Part shown: positions 1 through 10,607 of the stretch, in pieces
Numbering within the stretch: the stretch's first letter is position 1
Layout: each line of letters begins with the position of its first letter
DNA from: Rhodeus uyekii
Taxonomy: Eukaryota; Chordata; Actinopteri; Cypriniformes; Acheilognathidae
Assembly: GCA_037043235.1 (NCBI GenBank)
Contig: JAWRVZ010000247.1
Span: 1-64,000 of the forward strand
DNA: 64,000 nucleotides
Direction: 5' to 3'
Program-made: the position numbers and the translations under genes
Notes under the pieces: generated by a model
Databases searched by the model: none
Told to the model about the DNA's origin: nothing
The model's input: only the letters and a program-made list of their open reading frames with translations

Positions 1-1759
1 TGAAAGAGAGAGAGAGAGAGAGAGAGTGTGTGTGTGTGTGAAGAGAGAGAGAGAGAGAGTGTGTGTGTGTGTGAAAGAGAGAGAGAGAGAGAGAGTGTGT
101 GTGTGTGAAGAGAGAGAGAGAGAGAGTGTGTGTGTGTGAAAGAGAGAGAGAGAGAGAGAGTGTGTGTGTGTGAAAGAGAGAGAGAGAGAGAGAGTGTGTG
201 TGTGTGAAAGAGAGAGAGAGAGAGAGAGTGTGTGTGTGTGAAAGAGAGAGAGAGAGAGAGAGAGTGTGTGTGAAAGAGAGAGAGAGAGAGAGAGAGTGTG
301 TGTGAAAGAGAGAGAGAGAGAGTGTGTGTGTGTGAAAGAGAGAGAGAGAGAGTGTGTGTGTGTGAAAGAGAGAGAGAGAGAGTGTGTGTGTGTGAAAGAG
401 AGAGAGAGAGAGAGTGTGTGTGTGTGAAAGAGAGAGAGAGAGAGAGAGTGTGTGTGTGTGAAAGAGAGAGAGAGAGAGAGAGTGTGTGTGTGTGAAAGAG
501 AGAGAGAGAGAGAGAGTGTGTGTGTGTGAAAGAGAGAGAGAGAGAGTGTGTGTGTGTGAAAGAGAGAGAGAGAGAGAGAGTGTGTGTGTGTGAAAGAGAG
601 AGAGAGAGAGAGAGTGTGTGTGTGTGAAAGAGAGAGAGAGAGAGAGAGTGTGTGTGTGTGAAAGAGAGAGAGAGAGAGAGAGTGTGTGTGTGTGAAAGAG
701 AGAGAGAGAGAGAGAGTGTGTGTGTGTGAAAGAGAGAGAGAGAGAGAGAGTGTGTGTGTGTGAAAGAGAGAGAGAGAGAGAGAGTGTGTGTGTGTGAAAG
801 AGAGAGAGAGAGAGTGTGTGTGTGTGAAAGAGAGAGAGAGAGAGTGTGTGTGTGTGAAAGAGAGAGAGAGAGAGTGTGTGTGTGTGAAGAGAGAGAGAGA
901 GTGTGTGTGTGTGAAAGAGAGAGAGAGTGTGTGTGTGTGTGAAAGAGAGAGAGAGTGTGTGTGTGTGTGTGAAAGAGAGAGAGAGTGTGTGTGTGTGTGT
1001 GAAAGAGAGAGAGAGTGTGTGTGTGTGTGTGTGAAGAGAGAGAGAGAGTGTGTGTGTGTGTGTGAAAGAGAGAGAGAGAGAGTGTGTGTGTGTGTGTGAA
1101 AGAGAGAGAGAGAGAGTGTGTGTGTGAAAGAGAGAGAGAGAGAGTGTGTGTGTGTGAAAGAGAGAGAGAGAGAGTGTGTGTGTGAAAGAGAGAGAGAGAG
1201 AGTGTGTGTGTGAAAGAGAGAGAGAGAGAGTGTGTGTGTGAAAGAGAGAGAGAGAGAGTGTGTGTGTGAAAGAGAGAGAGAGAGAGTGTGTGTGTGAAAG
1301 AGAGAGAGAGAGAGAGAGAGAGAGTGAGTGTGTGTGTGAAGAGAGAGAGAGAGAGAGAGTGTGTGTGTGTGAAAGAGAGAGAGAGAGTGTGTGTGTGAAA
1401 GAGAGAGAGAGAGTGTGTGTGTGTGAAGAGAGAGAGAGAGAGAGAGTGTGTGTGTGTGAAAGAGAGAGAGAGAGTGTGTGTGTGTGAAAGAGAGAGAGAG
1501 AGTGTGTGTGTGTGAAAGAGAGAGAGAGAGAGAGAGTGTGTGTGTGTGAAAGAGAGAGAGAGAGAGAGAGTGTGTGTGTGTGAAAGAGAGAGAGAGAGAG
1601 AGAGTGTGTGTGTGTGAAAGAGAGAGAGAGAGTGTGTGTGTGAAAGAGAGAGAGAGAGTGTGTGTGTGAAAGAGAGAGAGAGTGTGTGTGTGTGAAAGAG
1701 AGAGAGAGTGTGTGTGTGTGTGTGAAAGAGAGAGAGAGTGTGTGTGTGAAAGAGAGAGA

Positions 1760-1798
<39 letters not shown>

Positions 1799-1873
1799 TG
1801 TGTGTGTGTGTGTGTGTGTGTGAAAGAGAGAGAGAGAGAGAGTGTGTGTGTGTGTGAAAGAGAGAGAGAGAGA

Positions 1874-1904
<31 letters not shown>

Positions 1905-1949
1905 TGTGTGTGTGCGTGTGTAAGAGAGAGAGTGTGTGTGTGTGTGTGT
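1..1949. repeat. Compound GA/GT microsatellite array in ddx47 intron
   Basis: About fifty blocks of the form G-AAA-(GA)n-(GT)m follow each other at roughly 34-38 bp spacing and run off the left edge. Block lengths vary and the GT runs grow toward the right end. The array starts 4-10 bases beyond the splice donor of ddx47 exon 2, so it occupies that intron; on the gene's sense strand it reads as CA/CT. Long Cys/Val/Glu/Arg frames here are simply the repeat being translated. Confidence 0.97.
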
Positions 1950-1959
1950 AGCTGCTCAC

Positions 1960-2053
1960 CTTGCAGAGCCACAGGAATGGCTTCTATCTGGATCTTGGTG
2001 GGTTTCTTCCAGCCCAACTGATCACAGGCTTCACACAGAACTTCAGTGACGCC
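1960..2053 (-). CDS. ddx47: ddx47 coding exon 2 (DEAD-box RNA helicase DDX47)
   Basis: The minus strand reads G-V-T-E-V-L-C-E-A-C-D-Q-L-G-W-K-K-P-T-K followed by I-Q-I-E-A-I-P-V-A-L-Q, the Q-motif region of DDX47, a nucleolar DEAD-box RNA helicase of ribosome biogenesis. The GW..PT.IQ..AIP signature is the Q motif that recognises the adenine of ATP. A TTTCAG acceptor precedes the exon and a GTGAGC donor follows it. The exon is 94 bp and joins exon 1 in frame (codon-complete junction), ending with one base of the next codon. The Walker A and DEAD motifs would lie in exons outside the left edge. Confidence 0.93.
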
Positions 2054-2079
2054 CTGAAACACACACACATTTTATATTA

Positions 2080-2113
<34 letters not shown>

Positions 2114-2138
2114 TAAATACACACACACGCCCTCTCAC

Positions 2139-2360
2139 CAGGTCTCGGAAGCTCGTGTGTGTCTCCGCGGGGTCGGTATCGTCTGTCGGGCTGTTGTTTA
2201 TCGGATTGTTGTCTGTCGGTTCGCTGTTGTTTATCGGATTGTTGTCTGTCGGTTCGCTGTTGTTTATCGGATTGTTGTCTGTCGGTTCGCTGTTGTTTAT
2301 CGGATTGTTGTTTTCTGCGGCGCTGATTTCGCTCTTCTTCTCCTCTCCGGGATCCGCCAT
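2139..2360 (-). CDS. ddx47: ddx47 coding exon 1 with 33 bp tandem repeat
   Basis: Translation from the ATG at 2360 (AACATGG context, A at -3 and G at +4) gives 74 residues beginning MADPGEEKKSEISAAE and ending T-S-F-R-D-L, followed by a GTGAGA donor. It splices directly to exon 2, giving F-R-D-L-G-V-T as expected for DDX47. The middle is an acidic, Asn-rich low-complexity tract made of three full and one partial copies of an 11-residue unit (N-N-P-I-N-N-S-E-P-T-D). The DDX47 N-terminus is normally short and poorly conserved, so this expansion is probably tolerated. An upstream in-frame open stretch lacks a better start codon. Confidence 0.9.
2191..2315. repeat. 33 bp minisatellite inside ddx47 exon 1
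   Basis: Three full 33 bp units start at 2191, 2224 and 2257, with a partial unit from 2290. The units are almost identical, and the length is a multiple of three, so the reading frame is kept. Confidence 0.95.
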
Positions 2361-2393
2361 GTTTGTTACCATGTGCTGAAGCGCCGCCCTTGG

Positions 2394-2408
2394 CCGGAAG
2401 TGACGCAA
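2394..2408 (+). promoter_or_regulatory. ETS/GABPA-type motif upstream of ddx47
   Basis: CCGGAAGTG is followed directly by ACGCAA, 34 bp upstream of the ddx47 ATG. CCGGAAGTG is the consensus of GABPA and other ETS factors and is common in TATA-less housekeeping promoters. I see no TATA box nearby. The assignment rests on the motif and position only. Confidence 0.5.
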
Positions 2409-2486
2409 CTGTTTAAACCACTCGCGTCTTTTGTTATGAGTTCATATAATCTCTGAACTTTTACTTCAGCTCGGAATATATTTATT

Positions 2487-4217
2487 GGGTCATTCTACGA
2501 AACGGGTGCCATTTGTGTCCGCAGTGTTTGATGAGATGCATAAGGTACAACAAATGTACCAAAGTGTGTTTCCAAAGCTCAAAGTTATTAATTAAAGTGT
2601 TCTTGTTAACATGGTATATGATAAAATTCTGTTTGTAAAGAGTAATATACTCTTTTTAATCATTTTTCTTTAGTACATAGCAAATTTCACGTGTCCGTGT
2701 TGACAAACGTGACACTTGCATCTAAAATATCACCAAATAAGATGTGTAAATATATATTTTTTATTATTATTTTCAGGATAATATATGTGTTCCTGCTTAC
2801 ATAAGTTATATTTATTAAAATTATTTATTATTTTTTTGTAAATTTTTTATGATTTGTGTGTGTCCTTAAGTTTGACTTAACACCACGTCACACTAACTTG
2901 TTTAATCTATAAATAATGTAAATTTGCTTTAAATGACATCACAAAGCTGAAGTGACATCATTTGACCCTCATAACCACCAAGGACAAAAGCAGGAAAGTT
3001 CTGACATTCTTTTACATTGTTTATTTCTTGCTTTTTCATGTTAGGCCGGGTCCGTAAAGCTTCATTTTTTTAACATTGTTAATGCAAAGAAAATGTAGAT
3101 TGAACAACCACCCCGTCACGCAAAATAGAGAGAGAAAACTGTTTTTTATAATTTTTTTAACATTGTTAATGCAAAGAAAGTTCTTATGTAGATTGAATGC
3201 ATGTATGCTAGCTGAGGAATTTGAACACATGGGAGATTAGCGGCCAATTTGGGATGAAATTTACCACCCCGTCACGTTTTATTGTGCTGTGGTGGTAAGG
3301 AATGTGAGAGTGTGAAATCAAGAATTTGAATGTGTGACCCTTGACCACAAAACCAGTCATAAGTCGCACAGGTATATCTGTATATCAGGTATATCTGTGA
3401 CAATAGCCAACAATACATTGTATAGGTCAAAATTATTGATTTTTCTTTTATGCCAAAAATCATTAGGATATTAAGTAAAGATCATGTTCCATGAAGATAT
3501 TTTGTACATTTTCTACCGTAAATATATCATAAATGCATTATTAGTAGTAATATACAATGTTAAGGACTTCATTTAGACAAATTTAAAGGAGACCGTCACA
3601 TCAGTTTACCACCCCGTCACAGTCATTTTGTTTTTCTGGATACTGTCACTGTCCAGACCACCGTCACATCAGTTTACCACCCCGTCACAGTCATTTTGTT
3701 TACATTTATGTAACATTTCATTTTATTTTCCATAAACTTTTATATTGAATGATGTTCTTGTTGTGTGGACTAATCAAATAAATGTGAATTTTTAAAATTT
3801 TTTAAGTTAATTTGTTTTTTCAGTACAAACAATGAGGTCATTGCAAGGTCAAATTCATATTTCAAGATTAAAAACCTAAAAATAAAAAAAATTGATTAAA
3901 TTACAGAGTGTCTATTTTTAATTTCCAAAAAAGGGACATTTTACTATTAGGAAAACATTGGAATTAAAAAAATTATATCTTGTCTTACTACTGTAATGGT
4001 GTGCATATTGTCCGTGACGGGGTGGTGTAAGAAAGGCTCCCTTGCATAAATAAAAAGGATAATATTAATAAGAATTTTGTTCCTGAGGTGGGAAAATATG
4101 TTATTTGGGAAGATTAAGATATCTATCAAGTTGTAGTTGTTGTTGTTTTAAGTTTGTTCTTCATGAAAATTTTGAAAATTGCAACATGGAAATGGCACCC
4201 GTTTCGTAGAATGACTC
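2487..4217. mobile_element. Non-autonomous TIR transposon with reiterated CCACCCCGTCAC motif
   Basis: The two ends are inverted copies of about 28 bp (GGGTCATTCTACGAAACGGG... at the left, its complement starting GAG at the right), flanked on both sides by TATT (2483-2486 and 4218-4221), a likely 4 bp target duplication. No long reading frame lies inside. The interior is AT-rich and carries several copies of CCACCCCGTCAC(G/A) near 3111, 3264, 3609 and 3678 and an inverted one at 4014-4025. It also has a ~42 bp direct repeat (3592 and 3661) and a ~25 bp duplication (3064 and 3157). The GAG/GGG end and 4 bp duplication would fit Sola1-like elements, but I cannot confirm a family. Confidence 0.8.
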
Positions 4218-4359
4218 TATTACTGGTTTTAAAACAGCACGTGACAAGCGAAGCTCGCTTCAGTTTTAACATAAACAACTGATTTTTAATATGAACAATA
4301 AAGCAGCAGCATTTTCTTTGAGGAATTAATAATTTCCTTTTTCGCTAAAATATTATCAA

Positions 4360-4618
4360 TATGATGTGTTTTTAGTCTAGATTTAAACTGACAGAGTGTG
4401 TCTGCTTCCCGAACTGTCATAGGAAGACTGTTCCAGAGTTTAGGAGCTAAATAGGAAAAAGATTGACCGTTGACTGATATTCTAGGTATTATAAGCTGGC
4501 TAGAATTATGGGATGGAAATAGTGAAGCACTATAATGTGTTAGGAGATCGCTCAAGTACTGTGCAGCTAAACCATTTAATGCTTTGTAAGTAATTAGCAA
4601 GATTTTAAGTGTATTTGA
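4360..4618 (-). mobile_element. L2 LINE fragment (ORF2 C-terminal end)
   Basis: The minus strand encodes the C-terminal end of an L2 ORF2: LLITYKALNGLA, then Y-L-S-D-L-L-T-H-Y and W-N-S-L-P...V-R-E-A-D. It matches the longer copies at 10.6-12.5 and 20.4 kb. The 3' end is lost: the last residues depart from the family ending (LKTHLFNLAYT). Truncated at both ends, with changes in the middle. Confidence 0.85.
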
Positions 4619-4639
4619 TGTTGATCATGTTATGTTGGT

Positions 4640-5439
4640 CTTTTTGTAATTTGTGTTTTTAGCCTCTAGGTGGCCTTGAGAGGGGAAATCCCCTATTAAC
4701 GGAACGCCGTGACGTCATCTGTGACTCCGGATATAACTCCGTCAGTCGAGGCAATGATGGCGCGTCTCACTCTCTTTCTCCATCTTTGGCCCCATCATTT
4801 CTCGACGCCGCTCTCTCTCTGCACCTTGAGAGCGTTGCCTTTTTGTTGCTTCTAGTTTAGTTGTCTTTATGTTGATCTTTTGAGAAGTTCTGTATTTCTT
4901 GTTATTCGTTATTGTTCTTATTTTTAGTAACTGGTAGTGGTTTTTGTTTGTTAGCTCACGTTTTGTTAGTTAGTTAGAATAGTGAGGGAAGCAGATGCCC
5001 GGAAGACTCACCTGTTCTTTTATCGAGAGCCAGGTAAGAACAGGTGTAGGCAAGGGTCTGTTTCCTTAGCTACGCTACCAGTTTACTGTTGTTTATTTAT
5101 TTATGTTTGTTGAATAATTTTTGGTTGACTTTCGTTGTATTCACTTCTTTTGTTGATCAAGTAGAAGTAGGCGCTTGGGCGTCTTAAACCGCATCTAGTG
5201 ACTGTGGGTTATTTATATGTTCGGTCCATCACCATTCTTCGTCCTATTAAAATCAACGCGCTATACTGTTTGGTTATTGGCCGTAACAATCATCATATGA
5301 GGCGGGGAGTGTATGAAGCGCTCCCTTCAGCGGGACGTTTGGCTGTGAGTGGGTGGATCCCTCCTCCGGTCCAGACTGGAAATTTTATTTCTTAAATTTC
5401 TTATGTACTTATTAATCCTTATTCTTAGATGTAGGCAAG
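4640..5439. other. Unassigned, probably repeat-derived sequence
   Basis: No gene is visible. The stretch has a CRE-like TGACGTCA, CT-rich tracts and T-rich runs, and its style resembles 41.2-41.7 kb, where a similar 'tctcgataag...ggtt' context occurs. It could be an LTR or a 5' untranslated part of a retroelement, but I find no clear ends. Confidence 0.3.
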
Positions 5440-6190
5440 TGTAACAGTGTGTAAAGAGTTAAATTCTGCACAAATGGAAACAGCGCCATCTGTCGGGCGC
5501 GTGATGGTATTCAGTATGTGGAATAGGGACCGCCCTCAGCAGAGTTAACGGAAATTGCTGTGGGTAAGTTACAAATTCTGAGGAACGGGAGAATTGTCAG
5601 TTAAAAAGTGTAAAACATATAAATAATGTGCTAATTGTGGATTTATCCTATAATTAATATTTAAGAGAAATGTTGAGATGTTTGGTGTCTAAAATATTTT
5701 CTTATTGTGTGTTTTGACTTGTTTCACATAGAACTGATTTTATTCTCCATTCTGTCGATCCCTTATTTCTTCTGTGTATCTCCATTGTGCAGTATATAGT
5801 GTGCAGCACAACACAGAAGGAAGACCGCCCAGGCAGGACCGTCACACAAGCTTATCAAATCTAACTGGACATTCTGTTTCTGTTGTGTGTTGCTAGCAAG
5901 CACAGATCCAACTGTAGCAATACATTTTGTGTTTAGTCCCTAGAGTAACGAGCTGATCTGAGAAGAAGCAAAGTTGGGGACTTAGAAACTGTATAAAAAG
6001 TAATGAAACTTTATGCTCTTTGCCTTCAAATGCTTAGATGTTGCCTGTGTGTGTGAATGCCTTTCTTGCAAGAAATAAAGCTTTAAGATTGTTATCTCTT
6101 TCGAGAATCTCACTCGTGCTTTATTGATAAACATTTAGGAAAATAATTTCCACCACAACCTCAGCACGACTACATCTTTTCATGTTACAC
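5440..6190 (+). mobile_element. LTR-like sequence (retroelement)
   Basis: A stretch beginning TGTAACAG has a TATAAAAAG-like box near 5990, an AATAAA polyadenylation signal at about 6075 and a downstream CT-rich region, in the order expected for U3-R-U5. I could not find a matching target duplication or a second LTR, so the boundaries are approximate. Confidence 0.4.
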
Positions 6191-6254
6191 AAATGTAGAC
6201 CTCACAGTCTAATGTTTGCTATTGTCACATTTAGGTTATTCACATCTTGGAGCG

Positions 6255-6600
6255 TAGGGGTGATAATGAAAAAGACGCATTGGGATTGGCATTTAGAGAC
6301 ATTTTAAACTCTATTGGAGCTACACAACATGTATCAGTAATCATACTTTAGATCTAATATTGTCGCATGGGATCAATGTTGATACTGTTCAAATTCTGCA
6401 GCAGAGCGATGACATCTCAGATCATTACTTAGTTGCGTGTAGACTACCTTTAGCTAAAGTCGAAAAACTGACTCCCTGTTATAAATATAGTAGAACTATC
6501 ACTCCTAACACAAAAGATAGCTTTACAAATAATCTTCCTGATCAATTTCATCTACTTAACATCCCAGATAGCCTAGAAGAACTTGATGTTGCAACAGAAA
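6255..6600 (+). mobile_element. L2 LINE endonuclease fragment, 5' half of a split copy
   Basis: The frame reads DALGLAFRDILNSIGATQHVS, then TLDLILSHGIN and S-D-D-I-S-D-H-Y-L-V, the C-terminal part of the L2 apurinic-type endonuclease including its S-D-H signature. The ORF breaks exactly after GCAACAGAAA, where an uninterrupted copy (44.2-44.6 kb, minus strand) continues CTAGTAACACTC. The continuation is found at 10608, so this is one 5'-truncated L2 insertion split by the 4 kb element at 6601-10607. Confidence 0.88.
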
Positions 6601-8023
6601 CTAGATAGAGGAAGTTTATGATATAAACTTCAGTTGGCTTGAGAAAGCCTAGCCTGAAAGTTTAAATTAGTTGTAAAAGCTTCAAGCTTGAAAAGTTTTG
6701 AGAGTTTTTCACTAACAAGATTTATTTGGAGATTACTGATGATTCAGTTGGTCAGTGAGTGGCGCTGTTTCCCACACACAGAAGCAGCATTTTCTAGTTA
6801 TATTTGCAATCTTTGATATGTTTGCCAGTATTTCATAGTTGGTATGTAAAGTAGAGAGATTTAACTTACTAATTAAAGTAAAAAATCGATTGTAGACCTG
6901 CAAGTCTTTTTTCAGGATTTAAAAAAATGCATCCATTGCAATGGACATTGGGTTCCAATGACTGCTACTCAATGCACATGCTGATTGAAATTTATTATAT
7001 ATCCTCTTGAGTCCCACAAGTTTGCCTGATGTGCATTTTATAATTTTTCTTGCTATTTGAGATATGTAGGACCTAATAAATACAATAGCCCCCCAAAAAT
7101 GTGTACAGGTATTGTACAGATGTCTTCATGTGGTATCATAATGCTATTTGCTGTTATGGCCAGTAGGGTAATAATTAGTCAAAATTCAAATCTCATTCTA
7201 AAATATGTCAAATTTTAATCCCAGTATTGTACATAAATACACTTGTTTCGTTCATATAATTTGAATATTTTATTCGAGGGAATACCTTGAATAGATTTTT
7301 TACCTGGGTCAATTTTCTTTCAGGATCTGGGGTTTCAGATCTAAAAGTTTTTACTGAAATGTGTATATATATACTGAAAATATTTTTTTCATAATGACAG
7401 GGGTGTAATGTTGTGATGTCACCACAAGATGGGGTGGACACTATCCAAAAGTGGCCAACAGCGCAAATATTGACAGAATTGACTATTATTGTGTCAAGAC
7501 GCAAATATGTAATGTTCTCATATGAGATAAATACAGTTATCACAGTAATAATACATTTTTGAGAAAATGTCATATGCAGAATATACAATTATTTATTTAA
7601 TGTGATTAGTGCAAAGTGCACTACTGCTCTGTGCCACTGGGGAATACCTTGAAAGATACACACAGGAAATGTGTGTGTGTGTAAAGTGACTGCACTGACT
7701 CTAATGCATTTTCTATTAGAGGTTTATTTTATTAAATGTGCAATTTGTAAAACAAAAACCTCAAAATTAAAGTTGAAATGTTATATTGTTCAAGTTCTTG
7801 ACCTTGGGATTTTTTTATGTTTATTTTTTTTTTTATATTGGTTTATATTAGTTTGATATTCACAGCTGTTTGGACCAAATGTCCACTGCAATGAAAATTG
7901 CTATGAAGGAGTTATTAATTTTTTTTCTTACTCATTAATAGATGCCTAATTTAATGGGATATTACTTTTTTTTTTTTCAGAAACCTGGAACCTAATTCTG
8001 GTCTGAAGGAGATAAATGTATAT

Positions 8024-8360
8024 ATAAAGTGTTTCTTCCTGTGAAATAAAATAACTTAAATATTAGTATTTTTTAAATCATTCCTGCCAAGTACAATGGG
8101 GAAAGTAATGCAGTTTTTTCTAATCTCAAGCAGTTTTCAGATTGAATCGATCTGCCATGTCAGACTTCAGTTCAACACGGCAATTATAGCAGATAAAGGA
8201 ATCAACGCAATGTAATATTTGTATAAAGCCTTCCTCCATGGGAAACAAAATAACTTAAATATTAGTATTTTAAAAATAATTCCTGCTCAAGTAATGCAGC
8301 AGAGTAATGCAGTTTTTTTGAATCTCAAGCAGTTTACAGTTTGAATCGATCTGCCATGTT
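8024..8360. repeat. Imperfect ~200 bp tandem duplication
   Basis: The segment with ATAACTTAAATATTAGTATT and the later CAGATTGAATCGATCTGCCATGT recurs about 200 bp downstream with small changes. It lies within the body of the outer Helentron-like element; further downstream GAGTCAGA recurs several times up to 8800. Confidence 0.75.
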
Positions 8361-9450
8361 TTTTGCATCCTTTAAAAATCTTATTTCATTTACTGTTTAA
8401 GTGTTCACAAAACATCGATCTATCAGCGAATCTGCTCAGGAAGCGCGTTTGAACTCGAGAACAGGAGTCAGACTTTAGTTAAAAGCAGATAAAAGAATTA
8501 ACACAATGTAACTATATACTCAAGAATTAGTTATAAATAACTTTGACTGTTAGACGCTGCATTTGAAGAGAGTCAGCGCGCGCTGCTCAGGGAAGCCTTT
8601 CCAATGTATATTGACTCACGAGCGAGAGTCAGAATTCAGCAATAAAGTACATAAATAAACGTAGGCGCTTAGACGGTTATGCGTTGGCGCGAGTCCAGGA
8701 GAGGACGCGCGTTTAAACTTCACTTACCTTCCCTATAGTAATGTGCTCAACAGTGAAAATCCGTTGCCGAGTAAAGACGAATGAGAGTCAGAATTTGGCC
8801 ATATAAGTGCATAAATCTTCAAGGAAACACGCTGCAGCGATTACTTGATAATCGGAAACAATTTCCGTTTGATCATAAACTCTCTCACATAAATCTATTT
8901 TAGGAGATTATGATCTCTCTCTCCAGCAGTAATGGCGTCTTTGAAAAGCTTTGAGGCTTTGAATTGCAGCGCTCTGATTCGTTCAAACTTCAGTGCTCTC
9001 ACTGACAGGGGTGTAATTTTGTGATATCATGTATGTAAAATAAAGAGATTTAACTTACTAATTAAAGTAAAAAATCGATTGTAGACCTGCAAGTTTTTTT
9101 TCAGGATTTAAAAAAAAAAATGCATGCCCATTGGAATGGACATGTTCACACATACTGTATTGAAATGTATTATATATCAGGTGTAATGTTGTGATGTCAC
9201 CAACAGATGGGGTGGACGCTCTATCTAAAATTCAGTTTTCACTTCATTAGTGAAAGTCTATGGAGATTTTATGATTTTAATCTTCAGTTTTATCAAAAAT
9301 CATAAGTCTGATCAGTCTGAAAAGGGATAGCAACTCAAGTCAGAACAGGTCTGAAGTCTGAGCAGAGTTTAGTGGTTGTAGCTTTAAAGCTCTAGGAGGA
9401 GATGCTTTTAGAATTTTAGGTAAGAATAATAATAATAATAATAATAATAA

Positions 9451-10541
9451 CTAGATAGAGGAAGTTTATTTTATAAACTTCAGTTGGCTTGAGAAAGCCC
9501 AGCCTGAAAGTTTAAATTAGTTGTAAAAGCTTCAAGCTTAAAAAGTTTTGAGAGTTTAAACTTTAAAACATGTCGCTAACAAGATTTATTTGGAGATTAC
9601 TGATGATTCAGTTGGTCAGTGAATGGCGCCAATAGACCCAACCCCCATGTCTCTACGACTTTCTGATGCAGAGATATAGGTCTGGCTAAACGGTTGCTAG
9701 GGTACTTTGTTTGGTTGCTAAGGAGTGGCTAAGCCTCTGCCATTGTTGTCACTTCAAAGGCTGCTTGACAGTATGAACGATATAAACCAACCACAACGCC
9801 TCTACGACATTCAGAACTGAAGATATCTCGCTTTGCATTTGGTTGCTAAGGTGCTCGATAATGGTTGCTAGGGCGTGGCTAGGAAGTGTTGAAAACATTG
9901 GTGATTGGCAGTTTGCCAGTTTGAGATGGGTTGCTAAGGTGCTCTAAATGGTTGCTAGGGCGTGGCTTAATAGCTTCACTGTGATCCTGAGACACTCATT
10001 GGTCACCTGAGTAAAATGAGCCCTCCCCCTTGTCTCTGTGACGCTGTGCTGAAGAGATATGTTCAATTCAAAATCCCTATGCATTTTGCCATAGTAGATG
10101 GTGTTTCATGGGACAGCCTTCCCCATTCATCTCTATGGGGCAAATTTGGGCAGCTCTAGCACCCCAGGGGTTTAACTTTTACCCCATTGTGTGGTATGTT
10201 CTTACAGAGGCTGTCACCCTCTTCAAATGTGGCGAGTTTCATCTTTTTACAAATTCCTCGCTCCGAGCTATTAATCGTCAAAGTTCGTCGCAATGTTAAG
10301 TCAATGGGATTTTTCGGCTGCTTTTTCGCCCCTGGGGCGAACATCGTACCCCCGATCCCTTAGAAACGATATAGCAACTCAAGTCAGAACAGGTCTGAAG
10401 TCTGAGCAAAGTTTAGTGGTTGTAGCTTTAAAGCTGTAGGAGGAGATTCTTTTAGAATTTTAGGTAAGAAGAAAAATAATAATAAAAATAATAATAAGTT
10501 TAGATACAATATCACTAAGTTGGCTTTCTCAAGCCAACTTA
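9451..10541. mobile_element. Second copy of the same Helentron-like family, nested in the first
   Basis: It starts with the same CTAGATAGAGG, left hairpin and AGTTGGCTTGAGAAAG end as position 6601 and finishes with the same right hairpin (10516-10541). It sits within the AAT microsatellite of the outer copy, whose own right end resumes at 10542 with more AAT and a second GTTTAGATACAATATCAC plus hairpin. The segment at 10368-10500 repeats 9330-9425. The interior differs, carrying a GGTTGCTARG-rich region at 9690-9970. Confidence 0.8.
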
Positions 10542-10607
10542 ATAATAATAATAATAATAATAAGTTTAGATACAATATCACTAAGTTGGCTTTCTCAAGC
10601 CAACTTA

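Larger units (their letters stand above)
6601..10607. mobile_element. Helentron-like non-autonomous element (outer copy) inserted in L2
   Basis: The left end CTAGATAGAGG is followed by a 9 bp hairpin (6611-6619 with 6623-6631) and the 18 bp AGTTGGCTTGAGAAAGCC. The right end is a hairpin with an 11 bp stem and TCTC loop (10582-10607) that contains the inverse of the same 18-mer. An AAT microsatellite lies just inside the right end. There is no clear target duplication, and the insertion falls between two A residues (TT on the other strand). Subterminal inverted repeats, a 3' hairpin, an internal microsatellite and T^T insertion without duplication are traits I recall for Helentron/HINE elements. 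I see no Rep/helicase gene. Family naming is inference. Confidence 0.65.

Noticed and set aside
298..1951. Several 60-100 residue frames made of C, V, E, R and K
   Set aside because: They are direct translation of the GA/GT repeat with no stops by chance of the repeat unit; no coding signal.
2155..2456. Two plus-strand frames of 74 and 99 residues
   Set aside because: Antisense to ddx47 exon 1; the 33 bp repeat keeps several frames open.
4640..5400. Possible protein-coding promoter region with TGACGTCA
   Set aside because: The CRE-like site alone is weak; no exon follows, and the stretch resembles repeat DNA elsewhere in the window.
7208..7588. 126-residue minus-strand frame
   Set aside because: AT-rich low-complexity translation inside the Helentron-like element with no motif or homology I recognise.
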